Below are positions 17,095 to 25,744 of a stretch of DNA of 64,000 nt, in pieces (position 1 is the stretch's first letter; the number at the start of each line of letters is the position of its first letter). The notes beneath the pieces were generated by a model that was not told the DNA's origin, ran no database searches, and saw only the letters and a list, made by a program, of their open reading frames with translations. Made by a program: the position numbers and the translations under genes. The stretch lies in assembly GCA_947259725.1 (NCBI GenBank), contig CAMYNM010000016.1, forward strand, positions 102,250 to 166,249, given 5' to 3'. The stretch comes from CALZIK01 sp945787635. Lineage in GTDB: Bacteria; Acidobacteriota; Thermoanaerobaculia; Multivoradales; JAHEKO01.

Positions 17095-18462
17095 ATGAAG
17101 ATCACGAGCTCCAATCCCGCCACGGGCGAGAGCGTCCAGTCCTACGAAGCTATGTCCGAGGCGGCGCTGGAAACGGCGCTGGCGACGTCGATCGAGGCGT
17201 TCGGCGAGTGGCGCCGCGAGTCCCTGTCGAAGCGCACCGAGTTGCTGGCCGCGGCGGGCGAGGTGCTCGAGAAGCGGAAGGGCGATTACGCCGAGTTGAT
17301 GGCGCAGGAGATGGGCAAGCCCCTCGAGGAGGGTCGCTCGGAGATCGAAAAATGCGCCTGGGTGTGCCGCTACTACGCCGAGCAGGCTCCGAGCATCTTC
17401 GAGCGGCGATCGGTCGAGACGGACGCTTCGAAAAGCTTCGTCACCTTCGAGCCGATCGGCCCGGTGCTGGCGGTAATGCCCTGGAACTTTCCCTTCTGGC
17501 AGGTGTTTCGCTTCATCGCGCCGCACGTGACCGCCGGCAATACCGGCCTTCTGAAGCACGCCTCGAACGTGCCGGGTTGCGCGCTGGCGATCGAGGACGT
17601 GATGCGCAGGGCCGGTTATCCCGAAGGCGTGTTTCAGACGCTCTTGATCGGCAGCAAGCTGGTGGCTGGGGTCATCGAGGATGATCGCGTGCGAGCGGTG
17701 ACCCTGACCGGCAGTACGCCGGCGGGCAAGGCCGTTGCCGGGAAAGCGGGGGAGTGCCTGAAGAAGACCGTGCTCGAGCTCGGAGGAAGCGATCCCTACG
17801 TCATCCTGGCGGATGCCGAGCTCGAGCCGGCCATCGGCGCGTGCGTGACCAGCCGGCTCATCAACGGCGGTCAGAGCTGCATCGCCGCCAAGCGCTTCAT
17901 CGTGACGCCCGAGAATCGCGACGAGTTCGAGACGCGCATGGTCGCGGCAATGACTAACAAGAAAGTCGGCGATCCAATGGACGACGCCACCGACATCGGT
18001 CCAATGGCGCGGGCCGATTTGCGCGATGAGCTCCACGAGCAGGTGGTCGCGAGCGTCGAAGCGGGCGCGCGGTGTCTCCTGGGCGGCCGGAAGCCGAAAG
18101 GCCCGGGCGCCTTCTATCCGCCGACGGTGCTCGCTGGGGTGACGCCCGGAATGCCGGCCTATGGCGAAGAGCTATTTGGTCCGGTAGCGGCGATCATTCC
18201 GGCAAGAGACGATGCCGACGCCATCCGCATCGCCAACGATTCGTGCTTCGGTCTGGGCGCGGCGGTCTTTACGCGCGATGTCGAGCGGGGCGAAGCGATC
18301 GCGGCGCGCGAGCTCGATGCCGGCAACTGCTTCGTCAACGCCTTCGTCCGCAGCGATCCCCGGCTTCCCTTCGGGGGCGTCAAGGAATCGGGCTACGGCC
18401 GCGAGCTCGGAGACTTTGGCGCTTACGAATTTGTCAACATCAAGACGGTGTACATCAGGTAA
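17095..18462 (+). CDS. NAD(P)-dependent succinate-semialdehyde dehydrogenase-like aldehyde dehydrogenase
   Basis: This 455-residue ALDH-superfamily enzyme oxidises an aldehyde to the acid with NAD(P). The oxyanion Asn in MPWNFPFW, the general-base Glu in LELGGSDPY, the nucleophilic Cys in NGGQSCIAAKRF and the C-terminal signature PFGGVKESGYGREL are all present. Overall motif pattern and length fit the YneI/GabD-like succinate-semialdehyde group (TAGNTGLLKHASNVPG). The first residues (MKITSSNPATGE) need no signal, so it is cytosolic. A small dimeric alpha/beta-barrel protein follows by 59 bp and is probably co-transcribed. Substrate specificity is inferred from family only. Confidence 0.88.
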   Translation: MKITSSNPATGESVQSYEAMSEAALETALATSIEAFGEWRRESLSKRTELLAAAGEVLEKRKGDYAELMAQEMGKPLEEGRSEIEKCAWVCRYYAEQAPSIFERRSVETDASKSFVTFEPIGPVLAVMPWNFPFWQVFRFIAPHVTAGNTGLLKHASNVPGCALAIEDVMRRAGYPEGVFQTLLIGSKLVAGVIEDDRVRAVTLTGSTPAGKAVAGKAGECLKKTVLELGGSDPYVILADAELEPAIGACVTSRLINGGQSCIAAKRFIVTPENRDEFETRMVAAMTNKKVGDPMDDATDIGPMARADLRDELHEQVVASVEAGARCLLGGRKPKGPGAFYPPTVLAGVTPGMPAYGEELFGPVAAIIPARDDADAIRIANDSCFGLGAAVFTRDVERGEAIAARELDAGNCFVNAFVRSDPRLPFGGVKESGYGRELGDFGAYEFVNIKTVYIR

Positions 18463-18521
18463 CCGCTAGACTCCAAGCTCGGAATCGATCGGTACTTCTC
18501 AACAACAAAGGGAGACTTGCA

Positions 18522-18791
18522 ATGGCGACTCTATTCGTGCGGCACGACGTGGCGGACTTCGACCGGTGGAAGAAGGCCTACGACGACTTCGATGAGGAGC
18601 GACGGGGCATGGGAGTGACCGGTGACGGCGTCTATCGGACGGATGGCGCCCCCAACAACGTCACCGCCTACCACGAGTTCGATTCGATGGACGCGGCCAA
18701 GGCCTTCGCGGGCAGTCCCCGGCTGCGGGAGGTGATGTCCGAGGCGGGCGTCGAGGGCGAACCGACGATCTGGTTCGCCGCCCGGGTGTAA
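18522..18791 (+). CDS. Small antibiotic-biosynthesis-monooxygenase-like (dimeric alpha/beta barrel) protein
   Basis: This 89-residue protein starts at an ATG behind AAAGGGAG. The layout is ferredoxin-like: strand (TLFVRHDVADFD), helix (RWKKAYDDFDEER), strands (VYRTDG, VTAYHEF), helix (DAAKAFAGSPRLREVM) and final strand (TIWFAARV). This is the pattern of dimeric alpha+beta barrel proteins such as ABM monooxygenases and DUF1330-like proteins. No catalytic residue can be assigned. It follows the aldehyde dehydrogenase gene on the same strand. Confidence 0.7.
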   Translation: MATLFVRHDVADFDRWKKAYDDFDEERRGMGVTGDGVYRTDGAPNNVTAYHEFDSMDAAKAFAGSPRLREVMSEAGVEGEPTIWFAARV

Positions 18792-18830
18792 AGCCGCGAC
18801 AGAGACTCCCGAGAGCGCTATGCTGTCGGC

Positions 18831-19454
18831 ATGCGCCTGCGGGTTCTCGCCGGCCTCGCCGCCCTAGCGTTTCTCTCCCTGTTCGTGGCGAAGGCGACAG
18901 GAGTGGTCTGGCCCAGCTGGTTCGGATTGCAGTCGCTCGAGTTGGGTTCGTCGGCTCTGGGGGTGACGGCGGGCGTGCTGCTGGTGTCCTTCTTCGTCCA
19001 TCTGCGGAGCAGGCTCGAGAATCGGGGAGCCCGATCTCTCGCTACCGCCGCCTCGATCGGGATCTCCGGCGCCGGGATTGGCGCGCTGGTGGACTTCCGC
19101 GGGTTGTTGGTGGGCTTCGGAATGGCCAGGATGACCCGGGAAGCCATCGTTGCCTGCTCGCTGGGTGAAGCCGTCGCGGCCCTGGCCCTGCTGGGGTTCT
19201 TCGTGGCCATCTATCGCAAGGCAGGAACTCCGATTCGGGGGACAGCATTCGCGATCGCCGGCTCCTCGATCTTCGTAGCGCTGACCTTGATGGTCCTCGT
19301 GCTGCATGCCACGGGTTACGGATCGAGTTGGCTCACCGGTTGGCTCTACTTGCCGGTTGCTATCCTGGCGCCCGCGGCCGCAGTCGCGTTGGCCTGGCTG
19401 ATGCGCTTTTTCGTACTGGTGGCCGCAGATCCCTACCACCCGTTCTCGGCCTAG
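18831..19454 (+). CDS. Hypothetical membrane protein with about five or six helices
   Basis: This 207-residue protein is not recognised as a named family. Hydrophobic segments alternate with short Arg-containing loops: about 5-25, 40-58, 70-95, 100-130, 140-165 and 170-195. The N-terminus is a transmembrane helix (VLAGLAALAFLSLFVA) and the last helix runs into LAWLMRFFVLVAADP. No ribosome site of note precedes the ATG. It may form the tail of the upstream aldehyde dehydrogenase unit (39 bp gap) or stand alone. It converges on a secreted-protein gene. Confidence 0.65.
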   Translation: MRLRVLAGLAALAFLSLFVAKATGVVWPSWFGLQSLELGSSALGVTAGVLLVSFFVHLRSRLENRGARSLATAASIGISGAGIGALVDFRGLLVGFGMARMTREAIVACSLGEAVAALALLGFFVAIYRKAGTPIRGTAFAIAGSSIFVALTLMVLVLHATGYGSSWLTGWLYLPVAILAPAAAVALAWLMRFFVLVAADPYHPFSA

Positions 19455-19492
19455 GCGGCTCGAAGCTCGGGTTCGTCAGAGCCGACGGTCTC

Positions 19493-20554
19493 TCAGTTCG
19501 GCGAGCACTCGATCGGGACGATCGGCACCGCCTGGGCGCGCCCCTGGCGCTTGGTCGAATTGAACGACCGCCGGACGCCCACCCAGGACTGCTCAGCATC
19601 GGAGAGATCGAGGTATAGGGTGCCCTTCTTGAAGGGAACCGAGATGCCGCCTCGCCCGATCTCGTAGCGGCCCGCTAGGTAGGGGAATCCGGCAACGCTT
19701 TCGCCGACACCGTTGAGAAGGATCTCCTGCATGCTGCCGGCCTCGTCGGCCACCGTGACCTGGGTCTGGCCGTGCGGGAACCAGCCGTTGGGCGCCGGCC
19801 CGTCGCAGGCGGCGGAGCTGTCGAACGACTGCGTATCTGCAATGTCTCGCCAGACGATGATCTCGGTGCGCGCGCCGTTGCTGATGTCGTAGTCCAGAGC
19901 CCAGACCGAGCCGAGCCCCTCGATGGTCCCGCTTCCGGTCGCCTCTAGGTGGACGAGGTACTCGAGGGAGCCGTTCTTCCTCCGGCGGTTGTTGTAGCTC
20001 ACGATGCCGGTGAGCACGTTCGAATGGCTGTTGCGGCGTCTGGCGTTCGGAAAAACCTGGTCATTTACGATGGCATCGATCGTGATGTACCCGCGGGCGA
20101 TCCGGTCGCCCCTCGGGAAGGTCAGGCAGTTACCGTTGATGGGCTGGCCGGTCTGGCGGGCGATGACGTCTTCGATGGTGGCGCCCGGGGGAGCGATCGC
20201 GGGGTCTTCCGGGTTTACGATGCCCGGAAGGTCGGCGACCTCACCGGCGAAGACTTCGTGCAAAGGGATGTCCTGCGACCCGAAGGGCGGGATCAGGATG
20301 TCGTACGCCATGACCGGCAGCGCGACGTCCGTCCAGAAGGTGACGTGCGCCAGGGTCTCGGCATCGCTGTGGTTCGTCAGCGTGACGGTAGTGACCTCCG
20401 CCTTTTTCGGATTGGCCACCTTCGACAGGTCCACCTCAAAAAACGGCAGCAGGAGCGTGCTCGCCGGGGCGACGTCGAGCGCGCAGACTGCGGCCACGGA
20501 CGGTATCGCGGTCCCGAGAGCTAAAGCCGACAACCAGGCCACTGGCTTCTTCAT
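19493..20554 (-). CDS. Secreted protein of unknown function
   Basis: The protein has 353 residues with a signal peptide (MKKPVAWLSALALGTAIPSV, cleavage near AVAA or after). ATG at 20554 is chosen over the GTG five codons upstream because AAGGGG stands about eight bases ahead of it. The mature part opens with the phrase DVAPASTLLLPFFEVDL, which I associate with a family of uncharacterised exported proteins in Acidobacteriota and related phyla; that is memory, not a search. The rest is beta-rich with a few Cys. No catalytic motif is seen. It appears to be a single gene between convergent and same-strand neighbours. Confidence 0.7.
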   Translation of the reverse strand: MKKPVAWLSALALGTAIPSVAAVCALDVAPASTLLLPFFEVDLSKVANPKKAEVTTVTLTNHSDAETLAHVTFWTDVALPVMAYDILIPPFGSQDIPLHEVFAGEVADLPGIVNPEDPAIAPPGATIEDVIARQTGQPINGNCLTFPRGDRIARGYITIDAIVNDQVFPNARRRNSHSNVLTGIVSYNNRRRKNGSLEYLVHLEATGSGTIEGLGSVWALDYDISNGARTEIIVWRDIADTQSFDSSAACDGPAPNGWFPHGQTQVTVADEAGSMQEILLNGVGESVAGFPYLAGRYEIGRGGISVPFKKGTLYLDLSDAEQSWVGVRRSFNSTKRQGRAQAVPIVPIECSPN

Positions 20555-20629
20555 GAGCGTCCCCTTCACGGTAGGTCTGTTGGCCGACGCAGTGTACAGG
20601 ACCCCGGCGGCTACCGCAGATCGGATGCT

Positions 20630-23600
20630 CTAGGAGTGCTGGCCCGGGTCACGACCTGGCTTCAACACGAGGCCCCGTCCCTCGCGACCATCGAGGACGA
20701 CGGTCAGAGGCTTGCGAAAGCGGAGGTGGCGAAGGTGCTCGGTCTCCTCGTGCGCCTGGCGGGCGTCGAGCCAGTCCCAGTCAACGTACTGGCCGGAGGT
20801 GCCGGCCGGCGCGGTCTTCTTTTCGGCGCCCGGGGGCAGCGTCAGGTAGCCGATGCGAAGCGAAGTGATGTTCTGGAAGAAGTGGGTTCCCTGCGAGGGC
20901 TCGATGTTATAACCGCGGGGCGAGGCCTCGACGATGACCTTGGCGTTCGAGATCTGACGCCATCTGACCGGGATGCCGAGCCACTCGTCGGCGGTACCCC
21001 AACGGCCCGGGCCGGCCAGAAGGTAGGGACGAGCCTCGTCGCGTAGGCGCTTGTTGATTTGCTCGATCTCCCGGGCGATGAGCTTGTTCTTCGACGCTTG
21101 CCAGCGATCGCGGCGCACATAGACGAGGTCGCGAACTCTCTCCAGGCCGTGTCCGAGGCTGCTGTGGCTTGCGCAGAGCACGTCTTTCCGTTTGTATTCG
21201 GTCTTCGAAAGACGCTCTCCGGTGCTGCGCGCGCCGAGCGGACGCATCTGGAGGAGATAGAGAATCGGGCGGACGCGCTCGCCGCCGCGTCGCTTCGGCT
21301 GGCCCCAGTCGCCCATATCGCATGCGAACTCGACCTCGACGGGTCCGCCCAGACCCCGGCGGGCCACCTTGATCACTTCGTTGAGCGTCTCGGCGAGGGG
21401 GATTCCGCGGTGCTTGAGGATGTTGCCGAACGTGATCACGCGCGGTCCCGGCAGCGTCAGGTCCTCACGGACCTGTTGCTCATTGGCGACATAGACGCTC
21501 GCGACCGCCGCCAGGGTGCCGTCCGCTTCGGCGGTGGCGAGATCGAACTCGCGTACGTTCGCGAATGGATCGCTCGAATCCCCACCGAACTCGTAGGTCA
21601 TGTCCACCGCGTAGAAATTGCGCTGGGTGCGATCGAGCATGGCTTTCGGGGACGCGAACTGGGGGAGGATGCCCGGGTTTCTGGGACTGAAACGGAGGGC
21701 CTGTCCGCCGTCGACGACCGTCCGCCCAAGGCCGAGCGCGATGTGGACCACGCCGTCCTTGGCTCGCTGTGCTCCCACGGGGTAGAAGTTGAACGATTGC
21801 GCGATACCCGAAAACGTCGGGTAGAAGCGGTCCTTACGCCGGCGGCCGACCAGCGGCTGAACGATCACCGCCATCTTCTCTTCTTCCTCGAGGTGGCCGG
21901 TGGTGCTGAGATAGGAGCGTGCGTCCGAGTTGAACGTAGAGGCCCATACCAGCTTGATCGCGGTGGCCAGCTGCTCGAGACGCAGCTCGGGATCCGAGTC
22001 GTCGTTCGGGATCATCAGGGTGGAGTAGATTCCGGCGAAGGGCTGGTGGAGCGAGTCCTCGAGCAGGCTCGACGAGCGCACCGCCAGGGGGCCACCGAGG
22101 CGAGCTACCAACAGCCGGAGGTCCTCGGTCAGCTTGCGCGGCAGCGGCGAGCTCAGGAACCTGCGGGCCAGCTCGTTGTCGTCTTCGCAGTTGGACGCGA
22201 ACTCTCGGAGGTTTCGGGCATTCAAGAACGCGTCGAACATGTCGGTCGTGATCACCACGGTTTTCGGGATCCTGACCTGCAGGGCCGCTGGGTCCGGCAA
22301 CGCAACGTCGCTCAGGACCCGGTTCAGGAAGGCAAGGCCACGGGCCTTGCCTCCGAGGGCGCCACCGCCGGTCCTCGAGATCAGGTCCTGCTCGAAGCGA
22401 TCGGGGTTGAGGTCGGCCACGTGCCCGCGATAGGTGCTCTGGCGCGCCTCGGAAAGAACTCGTATCAGAAACTCACGGGTTTCCTCGACGCCGCCGAAGT
22501 CGGAGGTCTTGCGCGGCCGGAGCAGGTCCGCCAGCTCGAACTCGGAGCGAGCCATCAACCAGATGGAAAAGTGGTTGTGGGCGGCGTGATAGGCGATCGA
22601 GGCTTTGGAGACGGCGGGCAGGATCTGCTCCATCTCGAGCAGATCCCGAGCTCGTGCGACTTCCCGGCCGTCCGGTAGACGGAAGATGAAGTCTCCGAAT
22701 CCGAGCTGCTCGGTCATGAACGACCGAATCTCGGCCAGGAGCGTCGGCGAGCTCTTGTCCGCGAAGGCCGCGTTCAGCTCTTCGGCGATCTCGGCGTTCT
22801 CGGGATCGGCGGACTGCAAGAGAACCGGCATCTCGGGAATGCGGTCGCGGACGAATTTAATGAAGTCGAGTCCGGCGCTGGGGTCGATCTCACCGCGGCG
22901 GGGTATGGCCACGTCGCTGATGATGGCCATAACGTTGGGCTCGTACTGCCGAAAGAGCTCCATCCCCTGCTCCCAAGACTTGGCGTGGAGGATCTTGGGT
23001 CGCGAACGCATGTACATTATGCGGTGCAGCTCGTTGACGCCCTCCGACGCCAGAGAGCGGGACTGGCTGACGAGCTCCTTGTAGAGAAGACCCAGGAAGG
23101 CGGAATAGAACCGCGGCGAGTCCTCGATCATGATGATCACTCGGATATTGCCGGTCTCTATGTCATGAACCAGGTTCTCTCGGTCCTCGACGTGTTTGAT
23201 GATCGCCAGCAGAATGTTGGCGTCACCTCGCCATAGGAACGCGCCGTCGATGGCTTCCGGATCCACGGCCTCCTCGACCTGGTCGAGCTCGCGCTCGTCG
23301 AGTGCGAGAAAGACGACCGGCCGGCCCGGGCGCAACTCCTTGACTCTGCGCCCGAATGCGTTGACGCTCATGCCCGACAGGCTCGCCATCACCAGGATGA
23401 GGTCGTAGCGTCGTTGCGAGAGGGCGGCGAAAGCCGCCTTATCGGTTCGGACGTGAGTGAATCGGGGCGGGCTCGAGGCGCTGATCTCGCGGTATTCGAA
23501 GAACACCTGCTCGGTGAGCTGGCCGTCTTCCTCGAGGATAAAGGCGTCGAACGGCGAGGAGACCAGCAGCACCTCGCGAATGCGATAAGGAGTTAGATCG

Positions 23601-23641
23601 TGAAAGCGAAGAGCCTTCAGACCGCCCTTGTGGTTCAGCAC
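20630..23641 (-). CDS. Response-regulator-like receiver fused to a PEP/pyruvate dikinase ATP-grasp domain
   Basis: The protein has 1003 residues. Residues about 1-165 look like a degenerate receiver. Residues about 168-310 form a second receiver-like unit (IRVIIMIEDSPRFYSAF) with a candidate phospho-Asp near 241 in IISDVAIPR. The PPDK_N/PEP-synthase ATP-grasp domain spans about 425-800, with GGKARGLAFLNRVL, the active-site Arg in LAVRSSSLLEDS, and RPILYLLQMRPL at its end. The last 200 residues (LLAGPGRWGTADEWLGIPVR, GYNIEPSQGTHFF) match no PPDK domain. I see neither the swivelling phosphohistidine domain nor the PEP-binding barrel, so it cannot carry out the whole PPDK reaction. It follows gdhA by 29 bp and is very likely co-transcribed with it. 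Confidence 0.8.
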   Translation of the reverse strand: MLNHKGGLKALRFHDLTPYRIREVLLVSSPFDAFILEEDGQLTEQVFFEYREISASSPPRFTHVRTDKAAFAALSQRRYDLILVMASLSGMSVNAFGRRVKELRPGRPVVFLALDERELDQVEEAVDPEAIDGAFLWRGDANILLAIIKHVEDRENLVHDIETGNIRVIIMIEDSPRFYSAFLGLLYKELVSQSRSLASEGVNELHRIMYMRSRPKILHAKSWEQGMELFRQYEPNVMAIISDVAIPRRGEIDPSAGLDFIKFVRDRIPEMPVLLQSADPENAEIAEELNAAFADKSSPTLLAEIRSFMTEQLGFGDFIFRLPDGREVARARDLLEMEQILPAVSKASIAYHAAHNHFSIWLMARSEFELADLLRPRKTSDFGGVEETREFLIRVLSEARQSTYRGHVADLNPDRFEQDLISRTGGGALGGKARGLAFLNRVLSDVALPDPAALQVRIPKTVVITTDMFDAFLNARNLREFASNCEDDNELARRFLSSPLPRKLTEDLRLLVARLGGPLAVRSSSLLEDSLHQPFAGIYSTLMIPNDDSDPELRLEQLATAIKLVWASTFNSDARSYLSTTGHLEEEEKMAVIVQPLVGRRRKDRFYPTFSGIAQSFNFYPVGAQRAKDGVVHIALGLGRTVVDGGQALRFSPRNPGILPQFASPKAMLDRTQRNFYAVDMTYEFGGDSSDPFANVREFDLATAEADGTLAAVASVYVANEQQVREDLTLPGPRVITFGNILKHRGIPLAETLNEVIKVARRGLGGPVEVEFACDMGDWGQPKRRGGERVRPILYLLQMRPLGARSTGERLSKTEYKRKDVLCASHSSLGHGLERVRDLVYVRRDRWQASKNKLIAREIEQINKRLRDEARPYLLAGPGRWGTADEWLGIPVRWRQISNAKVIVEASPRGYNIEPSQGTHFFQNITSLRIGYLTLPPGAEKKTAPAGTSGQYVDWDWLDARQAHEETEHLRHLRFRKPLTVVLDGREGRGLVLKPGRDPGQHS

Positions 23642-23670
23642 GTCTGAAGCTCTTTATCTGTCGAGCCGCC

Positions 23671-25011
23671 CTACACGACGCCCTGGTCCAACATCGCGTC
23701 GGCTACCTTGATGAAGCCGGCGATGTTGGCGCCGTTGATGTAGTTGACGAAGTCGCCATCCTTGCCGTGATGAACACAGGTGGCGTGGATTTCTTTCATG
23801 ATCATCCGCAGGCGCTCGTCTACCTCGTCACGGGTCCAAGACAGTCGCATTGCGTTCTGGGTCATTTCCAATCCGGAGACCGCTACGCCGCCGGCATTCG
23901 CCGCTTTTCCGGGACCGAAGAGAATGCCGGCTTCCAGGTAGCGGTCGATAGCGGCATGGTCGGACGGCATGTTCGCGCCCTCGGCCACGCATGCGCAACC
24001 GTTGTCGAGGAGCGTCTTGGCGTCGTCGCCGTCGATCTCGTTCTCGGTGGCGCAGGGGAGGGCGACATCACACTTCACCGACCAGGGTCGCTCGCCTTCG
24101 AGATAACCGGCCTTGGGGTACTTCTTCGCGTACTCCTGGACGCGCCCGCGGCGGTTGTTCTTGAGATCCATGATCCAGTCGAGCTTCTCGCGATCGATGC
24201 CGTCCTCGTCCACAATGGTACCGCTTGAGTCGGACATCGTCAGGACGACGCCGCCGAAGTCGATGACCTTCTCGGCGGCGTACTGGGCCACGTTGCCGGC
24301 TCCGGAGAGCAGGACGCGCTTGGCTTCGAGGGTCTGGCCGCGGGCCGCGAGCATCTCGTTGACGAAATAGACCGCGCCGTAGCCGGTCGCCTCGGGACGA
24401 ATCAACGAACCGCCCCAGCCGACTCCTTTGCCGGTGAGGACACCGGTGAACTCGTTGGCGATCTTCTTGTACATGCCGAAAAGGTAGCCAAGCTCGCGTC
24501 CGCCGACGCCGATGTCGCCGGCCGGCACATCGGTATTTGGACCGATGTGCCGGTAGAGCTCTCGCATGAAGGCCTGGCAGAACCGCATCACCTCGCCGTC
24601 GCTCTTGGCTTTCGGGTCGAAATCGGAGCCGCCCTTGCCGCCGCCCATCGGGAGCGTCGTCAAGCTGTTCTTGAAGACCTGTTCGAAGGCCAGGAACTTG
24701 AGAATCCCCTGAGTGACGCTTGGATGAAAGCGCAAGCCTCCCTTGTAGGGCCCGATCGCGCTGTTCATCTCGATCCGGTAGCCGCGGTTGACCTGGATCT
24801 CTCCCTGATCGTCCACCCAGGGAACGCGAAAGCTGATCACGCGCTCCGGCTCGACGACACGTTCGAGGATCTTGCCGCTGCGGTACCGGGGATTAGTCTC
24901 GATGACCGGCCAGACCGACTCGACGACCTCTTCGACCGCCTGGTGAAACTCCGGCTCGGCCGGATTCTTGGCGATGACTTTTTCCATGAAGCTCTGAACG
25001 GAATCAGACAT
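23671..25011 (-). CDS. gdhA: Glutamate dehydrogenase (NADP-type, hexameric)
   Basis: This 446-residue enzyme interconverts 2-oxoglutarate plus ammonia and glutamate. The substrate region is intact (GYRIEMNSAIGPYKGGLRFH, then LTTLPMGGGKGG with the catalytic lysine and PAGDIGVGGRELGYLFG). The Rossmann part starts at VLLSGAGNVAQYAAEKVI. Length and the KGG/GVGGREL signatures fit the NADP-linked E. coli-type family. ATG at 25011 has GAGGGAG upstream, and the long in-frame extension upstream is untranslated leader. That leader folds into a candidate pseudoknot. The receiver/ATP-grasp gene follows in the same transcript, which suggests a link between nitrogen assimilation and a nucleotide-dependent regulator. 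Confidence 0.95.
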   Translation of the reverse strand: MSDSVQSFMEKVIAKNPAEPEFHQAVEEVVESVWPVIETNPRYRSGKILERVVEPERVISFRVPWVDDQGEIQVNRGYRIEMNSAIGPYKGGLRFHPSVTQGILKFLAFEQVFKNSLTTLPMGGGKGGSDFDPKAKSDGEVMRFCQAFMRELYRHIGPNTDVPAGDIGVGGRELGYLFGMYKKIANEFTGVLTGKGVGWGGSLIRPEATGYGAVYFVNEMLAARGQTLEAKRVLLSGAGNVAQYAAEKVIDFGGVVLTMSDSSGTIVDEDGIDREKLDWIMDLKNNRRGRVQEYAKKYPKAGYLEGERPWSVKCDVALPCATENEIDGDDAKTLLDNGCACVAEGANMPSDHAAIDRYLEAGILFGPGKAANAGGVAVSGLEMTQNAMRLSWTRDEVDERLRMIMKEIHATCVHHGKDGDFVNYINGANIAGFIKVADAMLDQGVV

Positions 25012-25017
25012 TGTTTC

Positions 25018-25069
25018 TCCCTCGCTGGGCTCCCTTGGTTGATAGAGACTCGAAAGCCCAGCCGAGTCT
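25018..25069 (-). promoter_or_regulatory. Candidate H-type pseudoknot in the gdhA leader (possible riboswitch)
   Basis: Read on the minus strand, AGACTCG (25069-25063) pairs with CGAGTCT (25052-25046), and the loop sequence CTGGGCT (25061-25055) pairs with AGCCCAG (25031-25025). The crossing stems are perfect 7-mers, with connecting loops of 1, 2 and 14 nucleotides, geometrically suited to an H-type pseudoknot. Its 3' strand ends directly before GCGAGGGAG, the ribosome site of gdhA, so folding could control translation. This layout resembles small riboswitches such as SAM-II or preQ1. No ligand can be assigned from sequence. Confidence 0.5.
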
Positions 25070-25082
25070 AACGATTTCCGCC

Positions 25083-25122
25083 GGACGGCTCGCCACCCAC
25101 CCGGGCGGGAGGCGAGCCGTCC
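25083..25122. promoter_or_regulatory. Long hairpin between divergent gdhA and SCO1 genes
   Basis: GGACGGCTCGCC (25083-25094) and its exact reverse complement (25111-25122) enclose 16 bases. It lies 19 bp upstream of the SCO1 start, whose only good GGGAGG sequence is buried inside the hairpin and too far from the ATG. It may act as an RNA element or a dyad operator. Confidence 0.4.
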
Positions 25123-25141
25123 CGATAGACTCGTCTGTCCC

Positions 25142-25693
25142 ATGAGACCCGCCATTCTGATTCTGATCCTGTTTGTCGCAAGCGCTTGCCGAGCGCCCTC
25201 CGAACTGCCGGTGTACGCGGTCATCGACGAGCTGGCGCTCGAGACCTCGCTCGGTCACGAGCTCTCCGCGCAGGGGCTCGAAGGCACGGTCCACGTGGCC
25301 GATTTCATCTTCACGTCGTGTAACGCGGCATGTCCGGTCATGACGACGAAGATGCGCCAGATCTACGATGAGTTCGCGGACGTCGAAGGAGTGAGATTCT
25401 TGTCGGTGACCACCGATCCCGAGCGGGACACGGTGGAGGTGCTTCACGAACACGCGCGCAACCTCGGCGTGGACGAGAGCCGCTGGCTTTTCGCTCGAGC
25501 TCCGATGGAGGAGGTGGTCAGGCTTTCCGAAAAGGAGTTTCTGCTCTCGGGCACCGGCTTTCCGGCGGGCCACTCACAACGATTCGTCTTGGTGGATCGC
25601 AAGCGCCGGATCCGCGGCTACTACGAAAGCCGCGAGGCCGCGGATCTCGCCAGGCTGCGCAGTGACCTCGCCCGCCTGGTCTCGGCGAGGTAG
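25142..25693 (+). CDS. SCO1/SenC-family copper chaperone lipoprotein
   Basis: This 183-residue thioredoxin-fold protein delivers copper or reducing power to the CuA site of cytochrome oxidase. A type II signal peptide is evident: MRPAILILILFVASA followed by Cys16, so it is predicted to be a lipoprotein. The copper motif CNAACP gives the C-x3-C-P pattern of SCO proteins, and the third ligand is the His in AGHSQRFVLVD. The SVTTDPERD phrase is also characteristic. The ATG has no proper ribosome site, which is odd. It precedes a TonB-dependent receptor by 145 bp. No cytochrome oxidase genes lie nearby. Confidence 0.88.
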   Translation: MRPAILILILFVASACRAPSELPVYAVIDELALETSLGHELSAQGLEGTVHVADFIFTSCNAACPVMTTKMRQIYDEFADVEGVRFLSVTTDPERDTVEVLHEHARNLGVDESRWLFARAPMEEVVRLSEKEFLLSGTGFPAGHSQRFVLVDRKRRIRGYYESREAADLARLRSDLARLVSAR

Positions 25694-25728
25694 CGCCGCC
25701 AGGCCGGGGCTCAGCTCGCTCCGCGCGG

Positions 25729-25744
25729 CTTGACTCAAGTCAAG
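25729..25744. promoter_or_regulatory. Palindrome CTTGACTCAAGTCAAG upstream of the TonB receptor
   Basis: The arms CTTGACT and AGTCAAG are exact reverse complements around CA. The site also contains TTGACT, a near-consensus -35 hexamer. It lies 94 bp before the receptor start and could be an operator, perhaps for a metal-responsive regulator. No regulator gene is adjacent. Confidence 0.35.

Noticed and set aside
21059..22678. 539-residue open frame opposite the receiver/ATP-grasp gene
   Set aside because: Shadow frame; the minus-strand protein has clear PPDK motifs.
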